Origin: Sternotherus odoratus
Taxonomy: Eukaryota > Chordata > Testudines > Kinosternidae
NCBI GenBank assembly: GCA_032164245.1
Contig: JAVMKO010000001.1
Coordinates: 15,847,603-15,911,602 of the forward strand
Length of the DNA stretch: 64,000 nucleotides
Direction: 5' to 3'
The first letter of the stretch is position 1, and the number at the start of each line of letters is the position of its first letter. Under the pieces are notes generated by a model. The model did not search any database. It saw only the letters and a program-made list of their open reading frames with translations, and was not told the origin of the DNA. Positions 11,593 to 23,942 of this stretch are shown one piece after another. The translations under genes were made by a program, and so were the position numbers.

Positions 11593-11680
11593 CTGGGAAT
11601 ATTGGATCAGACCAGTGGACAATATAGCCCAGTATCCTGTCTTCTGACAGTGGCCAGTAGCACTTTTCCCAAAGAAACTT
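11593..11680. repeat. Short sauropsid interspersed repeat (possibly CR1-related)
   Basis: Matches the common pattern ggatcagaccagtggac followed by cccagtatcctgtcttctga, seen widely in turtles, crocodiles and birds from memory. It is a fragment without clear ends. Confidence 0.5.
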
Positions 11681-13390
11681 CCACCTCTTATGAAGCCCTG
11701 GCTAGGATATAAAAGCTGCAGTGTCCTGGAGCTTGCTCACACAGGGATGCATTTAGTACTATATGGGAAGCCTTAAGCTTCCATAGCTGCACTCAGCTAA
11801 GGGTATAGGTAAATGATGGAATAATGCATGGAACAAGTGACTGGCAGCAGACCTGACTGACTTTTAGTGATTAATCAGAAGTGTAATTATATTCCCATAG
11901 AGCAGTAGGTCTGTATATAACTGGGGCACTACTATATATAAACAATGTGGCACATACCTTACTGCATATAACATGTAACAATGAATTCTAGGACGTATAT
12001 TGAAAAATCAATGTCCAAACTGTAATAGGTTTCACATACACCAATGTACCCATTTTTTATTAGTCAAAAATGATGTCTAATAAATCTCCTTAGAATGAGA
12101 GGCTCTGAACTGAACAAAAGTACAGAGAGTCATAGAAAGTCTAAAATAAATTAACTAAGACCAAAAGAAAATTGCTAAAAGATTTTACTTCTTGTGGGAC
12201 AGTTCAGAATGTTCAGCGGGTTAAGTATAATATGTGGTTGAGGAATCCTATAATCAAGAGGGTATCCAAATCACTCTACTTGCTTCTCTTTAAAGCAGTA
12301 TATTTAGGTTCCAGCTGTTGACCATTATGCTGGACAGTAATAATAAATAATTCCAGCCAATATGAAATTCAAAAAATGGTAATGGAGTAATCCCTATGAA
12401 TGGCCTGACATTGTACTCGCACAAGACTATCTGTGTTTAATACATCAGCCGATTACCAGTCAAAGTACAGCAAGAGAAGCTGTACATTGAAGAGATCTTT
12501 CCAAACTGCTGAAACAGTAGCACTACAGGGAAGCTCTGCGGGTTAAGGGAGCGGCAAAATACGTGGCAGTGGTCACCGGTTACCATCACTTACCACACAT
12601 TCATGTCTGAGATACAACTGTTTTTTTCCTATGGTTTGGAATAACAGGTGTAAAATGCATCCCTGTATAGCAAGCCAGCACAAGGCCATGGAAATGGGGC
12701 ATAGTTGTTGTTTGGCTCCTCAGCACAGGGCTGAGTGTTATCCAGTATGAAGATATGCAGGAGCAGAACCGGTGAGCGTGGAATAAGAGATAGTCCTTCA
12801 CACATGTATGCAAATAGACTGCAAGTTCTTTCTGAAGATTTAAGATATTTGCTCTCACTTTCCCCTCCCCCACTTGAATGGCAATGTGGGTGGTGGGAAT
12901 ACAGAAATTCTGTTCCAGACAAAATGTTTGTCTGTATCAACCTGTGATCTCCTTGCCCAATCTCACCCATGGCTTCCATGAGCATAAGGCTTCATGAAAC
13001 TCATGAATCTGAGCCCATGAGGTGGAAGGAGTGTGGGCTTGCATCACAAAAATGCTACTTCCAGCTCCCCTACTCTGTTCTGTGGGTATTCATAGCAGCA
13101 GGTGGGGAAGGGATACAAGGAATTTTCAGTGGCCTGTTCCTCCTCTCAAACTCAAGGGGGCAATGAGGAGAAAGTGATTGTAGATTGAATCTGGGTAACT
13201 TTTCAGATTTTTCTCCTCTACTGTGGAACCCCATCTGAGGGAGTTTCTGGGGGCAGTGCTGGCTCCTGCCCTAACAGTGCTTTTAAGGAACTGCAGGGAG
13301 AGACGGGAGAAGAGGCTCTGCTCAGATGGCCTGCTCCTGTTGCTGATCCACCAAGGACAGTGCAGATCTCAGGGATCAATGGATTTAGGC

Positions 13391-13915
13391 CAGGGGTGGG
13401 CAAACATTTTGGCCTGAGGGCCACATTGGAGTGTGAAACTGTATGGAGGGCTGGATACGGAAGGCTGTGCCTCTCCAAACAGCTTAGCCCCCACACCCTC
13501 CCAATTCCCACCCCACGACTGTCCCCCTCAGAATCCCTGACTCATCCAACCCCCCTGCTCCTTGTCCCCTGATTGCCCCCTCCCAGGACCCTCCCCACTC
13601 CCCACCACGACCCCACCACAGGCACCGTCCCTGCAGCTGCCATTGACGACAGTTCCTGGTGAATGGGAGCTGTGGGGGGTGGCGCTAGGTGCAGGAGCAG
13701 AGTGGAGCCCCCTGGTCATCCCTACACGTAAGAGCCAGAGGGAGGCCATGCCACTGCTTCCGGGAGCCACATGGAATGGTCTCCATCTCTGCTCCCTGGC
13801 TGGAGGGCAGGAGGGAGGCAAGCCCCAGACCTCAATCCCCAGTGGGAGTTTAAGGGCCAGATTAAAACAGCTGGCAAACTGGATATGGCCCGTGGGCTGT
13901 AGTTTGCCCACCCTG
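13391..13915 (+). mobile_element. hAT-type non-autonomous transposon
   Basis: Starts caggggtgggcaaacatttt and ends ...gtagtttgcccaccctg, an inverted terminal repeat caggggtgggcaaac / cagggtgggcaaact. I could not find a matching 8-base duplication at its borders. The interior contains G/C-rich text related to the element at 27606-28137. Internal open frames are not genes. Confidence 0.75.
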
Positions 13916-14690
13916 GCATAGAATTATTATGCTATTACGGTGTTTATGTGAAACCCCACAATTTAACACAATGAGTAATGTGTTTGAGATGTAAAACCTA
14001 GAGCATCTTTTAATCATAAATATAGTGTTGAAGCATGTTGCCAAAAGCTTGTCATGATTAATCATGATTTTGTCATTTTTAATCCAAGGCTGGCTGATAT
14101 TTCAAAAGCTCAATATTGCCCGAATAACTCATACCGTGCTCTTTCTAGTTTTAGACAATATTAATACTGCAAATTTGTTTTCTAATGAAATTGTAATCCC
14201 TCCTAAGCAAATAAAGATGCTTTGAAGAAGACGTTATACAAAATGCACAGCCCATTTTACAATTCAATCGGCTGTCTTAAAAGAATGTACTTGTAAAAAT
14301 AATCCAGAGCAGAGCATTTTGGTATGATGTGAACATATACACCACTTGACAGGTTTGTTTGTAAATGGAACATTCTTTTTAAGCCACCGTTTTTGTTGGT
14401 TTGGGTGATATGTCAGGAAAGTGGCCCCAAACAAAATGTTTTGTGTCAAATACTGCACATTTTCAGGCAGGTTTCCAATATACAATGGATTCCTAGCTGC
14501 AGTTTTCAGCATTTGAAATGGAAAGTTGAGCTTTGTTCATTGGAAAATACAATTTAGCCCTTTGAAGAGTGCCCTCACAAGGCAGATGCACCACTTAAGA
14601 CCTATTTCAACAGGGCTTATGTCTCCTTGTGACTCTTCACTGAGAGGTGATGTACACCATTATTAATGGACCCAATCCTGTAACAATTTA

Positions 14691-14900
14691 CTGGGGGGTG
14701 GAGGGAGGGATAGCTCAGTGGTTTGAGTATTGGCCTGCTAAACTCAGGTTGTGAGTTCAATCTTTGAGGGGGCCATTTAAGGATCTGGGGCAAAAAAATC
14801 TGTCAGGGGACAGTACTTGGTCCTGCTAGTGTAGGCAAGGGACTGGACTTGATGACCTTTCCAGTTCTAGGAGATAGGTATATCTCCATTTATTTTATTT
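14691..14900 (+). mobile_element. tRNA-derived SINE (cryptodiran turtle type)
   Basis: It has a pol III box A (tagctcagtgg at 14711-14721) and a box B (gtgagttcaatct at 14751-14763) in a tRNA-like head. The body is ggggccatttaaggatctgg, and the tail gactggacttgatgaccttt runs into a T-rich end. This matches the Cry-type tRNA SINE described from hidden-necked turtles. It is a diverged copy, not a tRNA gene. Confidence 0.8.
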
Positions 14901-15468
14901 TTTACTATCAGGTATTACTACCCGAACTTCAATGGGAACTCTCACATGAATAAGCAAGATACTCGTATTTTCAGGATCAGGCTCAAAGTCAGCAAAACTG
15001 GGAAAAATCACCTATTTTTATATATCTATAATATAAGCTATTATAAAGCATACTGGGAGTAACCGTGATTCCACTTAAATCAATGAAGAGTTTTGCCAAT
15101 AGCTTCACAGAAAACAGCACTAGGTCCACATGTGTAAAGCGCCAAATTCAGACACTTTGTGAGTGAGTGCAATGCCTCCAAACTCAATAGCTTCTCAGTC
15201 ACTGCAACATTTGGTAATGTGGAATTTTTCTACAAGCAACTGATTAGTTAGTGTTTAGTTTACACCTTGTAAGTAAAGCACAAAACTAACTTTTTCCTTT
15301 CTCCACTGCCTGACACATTTTCCTTGAGAAAGTGCTGATGTTTATGTAAAGGGATGGGATGTTGCTGGTATAATTAATTTGCCTCTCCTAAGTGCCAAGT
15401 TACTGTCTATGAAATATACAGGCCAATAAATATTTTAAAAAGGGATTTAAAGCTTGTGCATACAGTAC

Positions 15469-15510
15469 CTGCTTTGTGGAAATCTTCATTGCAGAAATAA
15501 CAGTGGGTTC
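15469..15510 (-). CDS. SEMA3A: SEMA3A coding exon 13 (42-base small exon, end of sema domain)
   Basis: A 14-codon exon, in phase 0 at both sides, encodes EPTVISAMKISTKQ, about residues 485-498. It lies between ttttttctag and CAG|gtactg. It was too short for a simple open-frame search and was found by expectation from the gene structure. Human SEMA3A has AIS and MEL where this copy has VIS and MKI. The chicken protein, as I recall it, carries MKI, which supports a sauropsid source. Because both sides are phase 0, skipping it would delete exactly 14 residues without a frame change. Confidence 0.93.
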
Positions 15511-18358
15511 CTAGAAAAAAAACACATTCAAATGGGTTAAAATGTAAAATGTTTTTTTTATAAACACGAAACTAGTACTAGAGGGTCATCTACCAGCTAA
15601 GAAACTCTTTGGCTCCTTTGATGGCATTTCTTGCTGACTAATAAAATGAGATGTTTTTATTGTTATAGGTGAATTAGAACGCATATGCATTTGTGCCTGT
15701 GCATGTCTAAATTCAGCATCACAATGTATCAATCATTTCTCAGACTTTACTATTCCAAAATTATTGGTATTGTTTGTTTGTTTCACTTTTTGAAATTCAT
15801 TTCTGCTCAGAATGTTAAATTTAGATTTACAGAAAAGTATCCACATAGCATGCATAGAGAAATGCTTAAGAATAAATATTAATAAATCATAAAGTGCAGG
15901 TGATGGATCCCAAATAAGCCAATCACTTTAATAATACATAGATTAAGACCCCAATCCTGCAAACACTTACTCATGTTATTAGCTCTCCCCACACGAGTAG
16001 TCCTATTGACTGCATTGGGATTGCTTATGGACATACCATTGTAGATGTTGATGGAATGTGGAGCTCAAGCTGGTAGCACATTTTTACATGGTGAAGTTTT
16101 TAATCAATCTAATGGGCAAATCCTGCTCACCTTACTCAGGCACTGACTTCTATGGAAAATTATGCCTGAGTAGAGTAAGCAGACTTTGAACCATTATATA
16201 GTTTCCTGTATAAATTATTGTAGCTTTCAAAGCAGAATAATAAAATAATGGATTTAGTCTTGATCCTAATTTTTTTTTTTTTTTAACATTGGTAGGCTAG
16301 TCCCAGTAACTTCAGTGGGACTAGTTATACGAGTAAAAGCTACAGGACTGAGCCGTTCATGAGTAATTCTAATGAAGTTTAAGTTTCAGTTCAGTGTAAA
16401 ACCTTATTATGTGCAGTGCAAGAGAGTACTACTTACTGACCCTACACATCATGTTTTTAGCAACGTATATTAATATAGTTCACATTAAGCTTTCAACTTG
16501 CTGATCCTGGGAGAATTTGATACGGCTGAATGGATGCTAAGCATGTGGACTCCTTTACAAATGGGTTAATAGACCTGGTATTAGAAAGCATCAATTACAT
16601 GTTACATTTGAATGAAAATTGAACTCATTTGCTTGTTTGCTCAGCTGTTCCGGGGAATATTCCACAATTCGGGTTAAAAAAGGCATTTGTTATCAATGTA
16701 ACAGATCTGGAAGGTTTTCAGTTTGGTGGATTTATAAATGAAAAGCATTGTATTCATCATACTGTGGCTCAAACAGTGAAATACATTCTTCATGACACAG
16801 AGGTAGACTCTTCTGTAGACAGTTAAAACTCAGACATGGTAGGTTCCATTTAAAATGTATTGCAAAATTTCTATTAAAACATCTAATTCTCATTTACTCC
16901 AAGGCCTTTGTACACTATTAAACTAAAGAGGCCTTAATGTAAATGAGAATCAGCCCAAACTATTTTTATATAACACAAAAGATGCACCAGTAAACTTAAA
17001 ACCCAAATCCTAATTTGCCATTAAGTATAGTGCTGCTGCAAATCCAGTTTGGAAAATAACATTGACTCAGTTTTTCCTAATTTACTCTCCTATTTCCTTG
17101 ATCTCTTGGCACTTCTTTATTTAAGGAAGAAACTCCTATGCTATCAAAGTTGCCAGATTACCCTGCGGAGTACATACTAATCTTGCTACATGTTAAAGAG
17201 AGAAAAGCCAGAAACCACAAATTACAACTCTCATTTTCCCTTCATAGCTTCTAATTTACATTTGTGTTAAAAAACCACAAAACAACAAAAAAACCCAAAC
17301 CCATGGAAAAATGAAACACAGACTGACAGTGACCAATCTGTGGCAGTGATTCTCATGCAAACTTTGCCAGTGAAGCATAGAATGCTGAAAGTAAACATTT
17401 CTATAAGACCTGCCCAAATATGTTGTGTCTACTGTCAAGTCAAAGATATAGTGATGGCAACATAGCATGGACAGAGGAATAATTCAGGAAACTCAAATGT
17501 TTTATTGTAGCACAGAAAATAACAGAACTTCCCCTGGGATCTATATGACATGATTCAGAAAAAGTTTGATTTATTTGGGCTAAATTTTCTGAAGTGACTA
17601 GTGGATGCTTCAGCTGGGGTAAGATTGAGGGGCAGCTCACACTACCTTAAAAGGACTTGGTTTTTATAAAATGTTGGGCTTCCATACTCTTAAAATCAGA
17701 CCTTTTAAAGCTATCCCAAGTCAAGCATCTAACAATGGAGACACCCAGAATCATTTTTGAAAATGTAGGCCCTCTATTCCTTTTGGTGGTGAAGGCAACC
17801 GTAAATGGTACCAGACTTAAAAAATAAAACAAAAAAACCAACAACAACAACAGCAAAAAACAACTCTGGAGGCCAACATTTTGCCTAGGAGAGGTAAAAT
17901 GTATATTTCATGTGTATTTGTTATGTTTTGACTGAGCTGTCATGGAAGCTTAAGGAATAAGACTGAATAGTCTCCTCCTACCCTCATAATCTTAATTGTT
18001 TCTAATAGTCACATATGTATTTTTTTTCTTTTGTATAACCTTATAGGAGAGGATGGGTGGAAAGATTCCAGAAAATACACATTGTTTAACTGTAACTGAC
18101 AATCGCTCAAAGATTTAGTGATTCTAATTTACAATTGAAACAGCACAACAAGAATCAGGAATGTTCTTTCTTTTATCATTAACCTCCAACTAGCTTTGGA
18201 AGCTTCAAGGTTTATTTTGACTAGTGTCTGGGTCTGTAATTGACAAGCTAATTACAAGAGTATGCCAGGCTACTCCTTGGCTATCCCACAACCCATTCAG
18301 CTTGCAGCTGTCCACAGAAGAATCTACAACCCGACACTTGAAATTCAGCAGCACTTAC
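15511..18358 (-). other. SEMA3A: SEMA3A intron 12
   Basis: A 2848-base intron, AT-rich, with gtaagt donor and ttttctag acceptor. I see no transposon with clear ends and no coding potential in it. Confidence 0.8.
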
Positions 18359-18450
18359 CCGAAAGACTGCCATTTCTTCCAGCAAGACTTCTTCTAAATC
18401 ATGCCAAGTCTCCTTAGGAATTGAAACCACTTTAAGAACTGTCCCAATAT
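18359..18450 (-). CDS. SEMA3A: SEMA3A coding exon 12 (sema domain)
   Basis: The exon encodes (D)IGTVLKVVSIPKETWHDLE followed by EVLLEEMAVFR, about residues 454-484. The acceptor is ccttttaaag|AT, completing the split aspartate from exon 11. The donor is TTTCGG|gtaagt in phase 0. VLKVVSIPKETW is the strongly conserved last-blade strand of class-3 semaphorins. DIG rather than DVG and WHD rather than WYD are changes I associate with sauropsid copies, although this comparison is from memory. Confidence 0.95.
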
Positions 18451-19659
18451 CTTTAAAAGGAAAAAAAAAAGTTTTCAGGTGGTTAATAAGTAGACTCAAA
18501 TTTAAGGGCAACCAGAATTTCTTGATCTCTTGCAATATGCAATTACTTCTATACAAGGGTCCTGACACTACATACTGCTGAGAACTGACTCCACACAATA
18601 ACCACTGACATTTGAAATGAACTAGCAAGGTTTTGAATTTCCATACAGCATTGTTCTGAAATTTTTTAATTGTGGCAGTTCAACGAAAAAATGATTCATT
18701 ACTCTGCTTCAGCTGCTAAAGAACGAACAGGACAGCACAATATTATTAGATTGGTGTCATGAAATGTCAGCTGCCTCAGAGGTATTATTATTGAAGGGAA
18801 TGTGCTAAATTTACTTTGCCACATTTTATTAGCCATTCTGAAGTAGGAAGTTTTTCATTCTTGTTTTAAAAAAAACACATGCAGATGTTATTAAAAGGCT
18901 CATTGTGGACACAAGGACAGCTGAAAGAATGTTGTCAAACTGATGAAGTTGTCAGTTCTTTTAAGTACAAGCTGTCCTGGTGTCAAGAAAAATCAGCTAA
19001 GACTTATATGTCCCTAAAGACATCTGTGTTTCTATTATGTGATGAATGGCATTAGCCTTGTTTCAGGATAAAACAACAGCCCTGTACAATTTGTATCTTT
19101 TCATTAGATAGGTTTGCACTAAAAACTTGATTCTACACCCATTTAGGCTACTGAGAGTTTTTCCACTGACGTTAATGTGAGCAGGTCCAGGTCTCAAAGC
19201 CCCCAGTGCTAAACACCCCCACAAACATGTGCAGATGTCTGGATTTGGAACTGAACTTTCTAATTCAAGACCATCTCTCTATTTAACTTCTGAAGCATAT
19301 ATCTGGGCTTCATTGTGCATAAACCACATTTTTAGAACGGTTGGAACTTTGCCAGCTTAATCCAAAACCTAGCATTTCTGATTTGTTGAAGGTTACCAAA
19401 GACTTTGAGCAGTAACAAGAACTGTGTGTTCTAATTTAATGTTTTAGGTCTGCTGAGCATGATACGTAGAAAGCAAAAAGGATTCACTCTCTGAAAATCA
19501 AGCTCCTTTAGGGTATCTTAAGATCAGCACCCACAATCACTAGTCATTTTGGAAAATTTAGGCTATTTTTAAAGCCAAGAGGCAAAGGTATTAAGCATAA
19601 TAAAAATATAGAGTCAACATTCTTCCTAATACAACGATTCCCCAAGAATAACTATTCTA

Positions 19660-20110
19660 GATGGTCAAAAACCTGTGCTGGAAAATTCTCCATTTTTCCA
19701 TCAGAAAATGTTGATTCAACTAAATCAAAATGGTTAGCAGGCAAGTATCTATTTTGACCAAAAAATGTCTACAGAAAAGTATTGAAATAGTTTGTTTTGA
19801 TAAGGTTGGAATGTTTCATTTCTACCTTATCATTTTGAATGTTATATTACATTTTACTTTACAATATCGTATAAAAGTTGAAACAAATAAAAGTCAAAAT
19901 GAAACATTTGGCCCTTATGGAAACAAATTATTTTGATCTTTATAGAAATGAAATGTTTTGATAAAGTAAAAACAATTTTTTGCATTATTTCATTCTGTGA
20001 AAAAAATTGTAGTTATCAAGTTTGTGTTTTGAATTGGGACAAAATTAAATTTCAAAATCTCATGTGTTTCTATGAGACAGAAATTTTTGTTTCTTGGCCA
20101 ACTCTAATAA
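19660..20110. repeat. Old AT-rich interspersed repeat
   Basis: Rich in blocks like aaatgttttgataaag and aaatttcaaaatctc, ending ttcttggccaactctaata. The end resembles that of 28235-28422 (ccatccaactctag) and that of a widespread ancient sauropsid repeat. Classification and borders are uncertain. Confidence 0.4.
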
Positions 20111-20936
20111 CTGTCTTATGCAAAAATTGAAATCTAAATATCTATGGCCAGGAATTTTTTTTTTAAGTACATCTTTGTTTAATTTTTCCACAAAATATCA
20201 ATTGCAGTCTAATCTCTGCCATGAACTCCAGATTTTCAGATGCAATTTTTAAAAGAAAATGAAAATAAAGTAAATCTCTTAAAAGGAAGTTTTTCCTTTT
20301 ATTACTCCTGGACTTTCCACAACTATCTGGAAAAACTAATAATTCATTATTAAAGTTATTAGAAATATGAGAATTGGAAACTGCCCTAATTACCCTGGCT
20401 CCAATTTGGTAATTGTGGTTTGGGGAAAAACCTGCAAACATCAGAGAGAGGACTTAAAGTTAATGAACATAACAGGGTGTCATGGTTTGTAGAGCTTTAG
20501 CTGGTATTAGTACAGGACTGTCATCAGCACCACATTTATAGTCTTTTGAATGCTACATTTTGGGACAGCATAAATAGAGTTTTGATAAAGCAAAGCAAGT
20601 GGAGTTGTGGAATCTGAGCAGGGCAGATAGACACCGTAGCTTTACGCATCACATTTTTAAAATAAATCCTGTTCTTTTAAGAAGATCCTGCAATGATAAT
20701 GGTAGCTTGGTGCTGCAGAAAGCCTTTAAGGTCAAAGGTACAATTTGTTAATCACTATGGCGACTCTGATCAGGCCTCAGGTACCAAAGTGGTGTTTTAT
20801 CTGAGTTCTAGATCAAGTTTTACAGAGTAGTATTTCAAACAATTTCACACAAATTGAATCTGGCTTCTCTTTTAGGATCAATGGGCTCTGGTAAGTAACT
20901 CAGTTTCGAAGATAAGATTACTGTTATTAATTCACT

Positions 20937-21143
20937 TTACTGACAGATGTACCTAGACTGTGCCAAATGACCCCCCCACATCAGATCTTTGGGATACGCT
21001 TTAAATGGATACATTGGAACCTGTTTTTTCACAGGCTTATTTTTGGGCATTCCAAAATAATTTTGTTCCCACTGTGGAGTAGCTAGGGGATAGTCATTGT
21101 TATAGTGACAATGAGAAAGAAACTGCTTGGACGAAGATTTCAC
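20937..21143 (-). other. Unrecognised open frame (possible exon or retropseudogene)
   Basis: An open frame of about 68 codons on the SEMA3A strand within intron 11. Its peptide has stretches such as DYPLATPQWEQNYFGMPKNK and VPMYPFKAYPKDLMWGG. The composition (Pro, Tyr, Lys, Trp, few Leu/Ser runs) looks more protein-like than most intronic frames. It ends in TAA and is closed upstream by a TGA about 30 bases before the GTG that opens the reported frame. There is no AATAAA nearby. I do not recognise the family. It could be chance, a relic of a retroposed gene, or an exon of an unknown transcript. Confidence 0.25.
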
Positions 21144-22194
21144 CCACAGGAAAGGAAAATATGATCATGCTCGATCGCCGGCTAATTATCCAAATTAACT
21201 AGCACCAGTTATGTTAATACCAAAGAAGTCCCCATTTTACTGAAGTTCTGCAGCCTGATTGCTACTATGCTCATGGCTATATGTAATCAGATGGCACAGA
21301 ACTGCAGAGAAATCCATTCACACCACATAGGGCAATATCATGGTTTTGTCACAAGTCCTGCTCAACAAATTAAAGCTGTAAATTAGAGTGTGATGTGAGT
21401 CCACAGTCTCATTCCTGGTTCCTCCTTCGCTCTGGGAGAGGAGGCAGAGGTGTCAAACCCTGTACCAGTCCCATTCATGGTGCCGATTCATAACCCCAGT
21501 GTACTGGCTTAGCTGTGCTTTCTGGCACGATGGAGGGAGAGGCTTGGTTGTCCATTCATTCCCTATCTGCACGGAAGTGAAAATAGCAGCTGCACAGATG
21601 GTTTTCTTCTCCCACATTAACAACAACATTCTAGTGAGTGCAGATGAGCAAGTGGGCACCTTACACCCACTTACTCCCCTGTGCATTCCTGTTGAGCAGC
21701 AGTTATCTTAGTCTGACAAACATAATATTGCAGAAAATAATAGCAATCCTTTACATTTACAGGGCTACATTTTCAGTGCTGAGTTATGTTTTGGCAGGTG
21801 ATATTTTTTCTCACCATTTGTGGACACAAATATCTGCATTGTCTATCTAACCACTGCACTTGTTTTACCTAGAAATCTGAAATTTGCATCTGTAGTGAAC
21901 AGAAAGGAGGAAATTGCTAAAATGGAAATCAAATAGACCAGGTTTAAAACCAGACCCTCAGTCTACGAGACGTCTCCTGAGGATCTCAAAAGGTTTTTCA
22001 GAAGTTAACTCGGCAAGTCTCGCGATATCCCTTTCTGATTGGCAGTTGTATATCCATTTCAAAAAGAGGCAGACTGAGGCGCTGAGAGACTAATGGCTTG
22101 CTGATGTACCACCAAATTCAATGAGTTTTACATTCACATCGGCAAGAGCAGGATCAAGCAATAAATGACTTGCTGAAAGTCATATAGCTGTGTG

Positions 22195-22415
22195 GCCTAA
22201 TAGGCAGAAAAGTGAATGACAACTCAGAAGACTTGGGTTCTATTCCTGGTTCAGTCTCTAACCTGCTGAGTCACTGTGGCCAAATTATTTTATTTCTCCG
22301 TGCCTCAGTTTCCCCATCAGTAAAATTGGGATAATGATGTTTCCTGCGTTTGTAAAGCCCCTTGAGGTCTACAGATGACAAGTGCTATATAAGAGTCATC
22401 TTATTATTGCCATTG
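22195..22415 (+). mobile_element. MIR-like SINE
   Basis: Box B-like gggttctattcctggttcag is followed by the MIR core and the hallmark ccgtgcctcagtttccccat then cagtaaaattgggataatga. The tail ends near gtgctatataagagtcatct. An old, inactive copy in sense orientation on the plus strand. Confidence 0.75.
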
Positions 22416-22796
22416 AAAGATGGGTGTACATTATCCAGTTTTCCTTATGTGATGAAAAATATCTGTGGCACATCACAACAGGTTAAAATATTGTTCAGAG
22501 TTTTAAACAATAATCTGCTATAGCACAAACATGTCATAATTCAGATAACAATTTCAAAGAGGTGGAGCCCTTTCTTTATGGCTGCATTTTCGGCAGTAAA
22601 TGTTTGGTGCACATGCAATATGTTTAGAATACAAAGCTTCAGCACAGGTCTTGGTTTACTCATGATTTATGTTAGGCATCAACATGAAGAGAGCCTTGAG
22701 ATTTATTGCTTTGGAATCTGACCCCCCGCTATGGAGCTGTAGATTTGTAACTGGTGCCATTCAGAAACAGCATTCTTATGAGAAACAAAGAGAAAC

Positions 22797-22797
<1 letters not shown>

Positions 22798-22833
<36 letters not shown>
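22798..22833. repeat. (GA)n microsatellite
   Basis: Uninterrupted AG dinucleotides over about 36 bases. Confidence 0.95.
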
Positions 22834-22839
<6 letters not shown>

Positions 22840-23722
22840 AATTTTGTAGAGCACTGCAGTGATGCAGTGGAAAAGTTCTTTTGTTTCTTCGATTTAACTT
22901 CTTGAGGCTAGTAATAAAGTCACTATATTCAACACAAGTTTGGAACACTAGTCATTCTGGTGGAAAATCATCAAAGATGTAAGACCAGCTCCTCAGATGG
23001 TGCAAATCAATGTAGTTCCATGATGCCAATGGAGAAACAGGGCCGAGTGGCTGGCCCCTGGTGCTTTCATGTAGAACTTTTATCGTAGTAAAAATTGCTT
23101 TATTTACAAGAAATTTCCCTCTTTTGCCTGCTGGAAGAAAGATATAAAGCCCAAGCCATAAGATAGTACAAACACTTTACCAGTGGCATCATGCTTTAGC
23201 ATAACTTTTTGTCCTTCCTAGGACCTCTTATAGATCAGAAAACCTGATGTGTTGAGGGTAATGAAGCATTCTTCTGGCTGGTGGCCAGTTTAGATTAGCA
23301 TAGTGCAAAATACGTTGAAAGAGGACACAAGAAATGTCCCACAACTCGGACAAATCCTGCTCGCTTTACTCATATGACTAGTTTCTATGGAGTGAACGTG
23401 TACCCCAAAATATCTAGCTAAAAACAAAATTATGACTACCAGTGGGAAGATGCCTCTAATTTAAAAAAAACCCAACCCACTGTTCCTATTCCAACTGAAG
23501 TCAAAGGCAAAACACCCACTGATGTCAAGTCCTAATCAAATATGTAACCCTTATGTAACAAAAAAGAAAAAATGTGTTGAGCTTTGCCCTAAAGAATTCC
23601 ACAGATGTACTCTATAGTACACAAAAATAAGCTTGCTTTCTACCAGTAATGAAAACCACTAATCTACTCTACTTCTCCATACTCCATGTGAGAACACTGG
23701 ATGCAGCGTGAAAGATTCTTAC

Positions 23723-23942
23723 CTGTTCCAATGAACATGACATCATACTGTCCATCTTCTGCATCAACCCGGTCTACTACTATCTGTGTGAACTGGTAAT
23801 CCACATCTGTTTTGATCATGATTGGACGATTGTTGATAGGGAATATAGGGTTGTACATTGCTGGATGACTTCTTGCAAATGTGATGACTTCATCAGGAAG
23901 GTCCTTGGTAGAGTCAAAGCCTCCAAATGTTTTACTGGGACA
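23723..23942 (-). CDS. SEMA3A: SEMA3A coding exon 11 (sema domain, largest exon in window)
   Basis: The exon encodes 73 residues from CPSKTFGGFDSTKDLPDEVI to GQYDVMFIGT, about residues 381-453, and ends with one base of the next aspartate codon. Borders are gttctcag|TGT and ACAG|gtaaga. It contains the FTQIVVDRVDAEDGQYDVMF block, a hallmark of late sema-domain blades. FGGFDSTKD identifies SEMA3A. Differences from human (DEV for DDV, IFPI for VFPM, IMI for IVI, VDY for VNY) are conservative and mostly match what I recall for chicken. Confidence 0.96.

Larger units (their letters stand above)
18451..23722 (-). other. SEMA3A: SEMA3A intron 11
   Basis: A 5272-base intron. It contains an old AT-rich repeat (about 19660-20110), an unrecognised open frame (20937-21143), a MIR-like SINE (22195-22415) and a (GA)n tract (22798-22833). 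In 18630-19650 and 22840-23640 nothing specific is seen. Confidence 0.8.

Noticed and set aside
14711..14763. tRNA gene
   Set aside because: It has box A and box B, but the body and tail are those of a tRNA-derived SINE, and no paired acceptor stem is present.
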